Assembly: GCA_902619055.1 (NCBI GenBank)
Contig: CACNCW010000039.1
Span: forward strand, 1-6,849
Origin: an uncultured Alphaproteobacteria bacterium
GTDB taxonomy: Bacteria; Pseudomonadota; Alphaproteobacteria; HIMB59; GCA-002718135
DNA length: 6,849 nt
Direction: 5' to 3'
Shown: piece after piece, positions 6,057 through 6,849 of the stretch
Position numbering within the stretch: position 1 is the first letter of the stretch
Layout of the letters: the number at the start of each line of letters is the position of its first letter
Notes under the pieces: generated by a model
What the model saw: only the letters and a program-made list of their open reading frames with translations
Told to the model about the DNA's origin: nothing
Database searches by the model: none
Position numbers and translations under genes: made by a program

Positions 6057-6849
6057 ATGGAACTTAACAAAGTAAGAATTAATCATGGCTTTTGGAAAAA
6101 ACGTAAAGATTTAAACATTAATTCATCATTTTATGCAGTATTAAATTCTTTTAAGAAATCTGGAAGAATTCGAGCACTAACAAATGAACATTATAGCAAT
6201 GAAAAACCTCACATATTTTGGGAGTCAGATTTAGCAAAATTAATGGAAGGTGCATTTTTTACAATGCAACAAAAAAAAAATAAAAAATTATTAGAAATTT
6301 GTAATTTAATAATAGATAAAATCATTTCTAATCAAGAGAAGAATGGTTACTTAAATTTTTATTTTTCTTTTCATGAGCCTAAAAATAAATTTACTAATTT
6401 AAGAGATAGGCACGAATTATATTGTGCTGGACATTTATTAGAGTCTGCAATTGAGCATTGTAAAGCTACTGGTGATAAAAGATTTTTTAATTCTATAGAA
6501 AAATATATAGATCATATAATTTCAATTTTTGGAAAAGAAAAAGGAAAAACAAGAGGATATCCCGGACACCAAGAAATCGAATTAGCTCTAATAAAAGCAT
6601 ATAATTTTACAAAAAAGAAAAAGTTTCTTGATCTAGCTGCATATTTTATAGATGAGAGAGGGACTGATAATAAAAATAATAAACACTACTTTATAGAAGA
6701 AAGAAAAAAAATTTTAAAAAAAGAAGTTGATTTTAATCCATCTAACTTGCCTGCATCAATTAGGGATTTTCTTAATTTTGGTCCTGATCCTCATGGTACT
6801 ACATCAGGTAAGTTAGGAGATTTACAAGGAAGTGTATTTAGAGATTTAG
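6057..6849 (+). CDS. Glycoside hydrolase family 127 (DUF1680, beta-L-arabinofuranosidase-like), N-terminal part
   Basis: From the ATG at 6057 the frame stays open to the right edge (264 full codons). GH127 landmarks appear in order: FWKK near the start (12-15), FWESDLAKLMEGA (54-66), NGYLN (96-100), RDRHELYCAGHLLESAIEHC (116-135), ATGDKRF (137-143), GHQEIELALIKAYN (170-183) and YFIDERG (196-202). The best-known members remove terminal beta-L-arabinofuranose; the family is wider and other sugars are possible. These enzymes are (alpha/alpha)6-barrel proteins, and the zinc-binding cysteines and catalytic glutamate of the characterised enzyme lie further downstream, outside the window, so activity cannot be judged. 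No signal peptide is visible, which suggests a cytoplasmic enzyme acting on imported oligosaccharide or glycoside. It starts 20 bases after the second EamA gene and probably belongs to the same operon, whose permeases might supply its substrate. Confidence 0.85.
   Translation, partial: MELNKVRINHGFWKKRKDLNINSSFYAVLNSFKKSGRIRALTNEHYSNEKPHIFWESDLAKLMEGAFFTMQQKKNKKLLEICNLIIDKIISNQEKNGYLNFYFSFHEPKNKFTNLRDRHELYCAGHLLESAIEHCKATGDKRFFNSIEKYIDHIISIFGKEKGKTRGYPGHQEIELALIKAYNFTKKKKFLDLAAYFIDERGTDNKNNKHYFIEERKKILKKEVDFNPSNLPASIRDFLNFGPDPHGTTSGKLGDLQGSVFRDL

Overview
The window is strongly AT-rich, tightly packed DNA with short intergenic gaps, mostly AT-ending codons and few clear Shine-Dalgarno sequences. 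This style, plus a full-length protein that closely matches the Pelagibacter ubique DMSP demethylase DmdA as I remember it, points to a marine alphaproteobacterium of the SAR11 clade (Pelagibacterales). That assignment is an inference from gene content and composition, not from a marker gene.

Layout. Positions 1-711 (minus strand) hold a class IV PLP-dependent aminotransferase. It runs off the left edge and is broken by an apparent one-base deletion at a short T run (256-259). A 118-base divergent gap separates it from a plus-strand series: an MFS transporter (830-1990), a beta-hydroxyacid dehydrogenase of the 3-hydroxyisobutyrate dehydrogenase family (2040-2900), and a 56-residue two-helix membrane protein (2904-3074). 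A small perfect inverted repeat covers the stop of this last gene. A 68-base gap then leads to the second block: a DmdA-type GcvT-fold demethylase (3143-4252), two tandem paralogous EamA/DMT permeases (4256-5143 and 5149-6036), and the first 264 codons of a GH127 (DUF1680) glycoside hydrolase (6057 to the right edge).

How it may work together. The dmdA-EamA-EamA-GH127 genes are separated by 3, 5 and 20 bases and probably form one transcription unit. DmdA moves a methyl group from dimethylsulfoniopropionate (DMSP) to tetrahydrofolate. The paired permeases could move DMSP, a product of it, or an unrelated solute, and the GH127 enzyme suggests sugar use joined to the same unit. The left block (aminotransferase, MFS permease, beta-hydroxyacid dehydrogenase) looks like uptake or export plus metabolism of a small amino or hydroxy acid whose identity the sequence does not reveal.

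Most noteworthy are the sulfur/sugar/permease gene mix, the duplicated EamA pair, the frameshifted aminotransferase that lacks the usual glutamate near the cofactor, and the very small membrane protein. I see no RNA genes, CRISPR arrays, insertion sequences or attachment sites. No clearly unprecedented system is evident.
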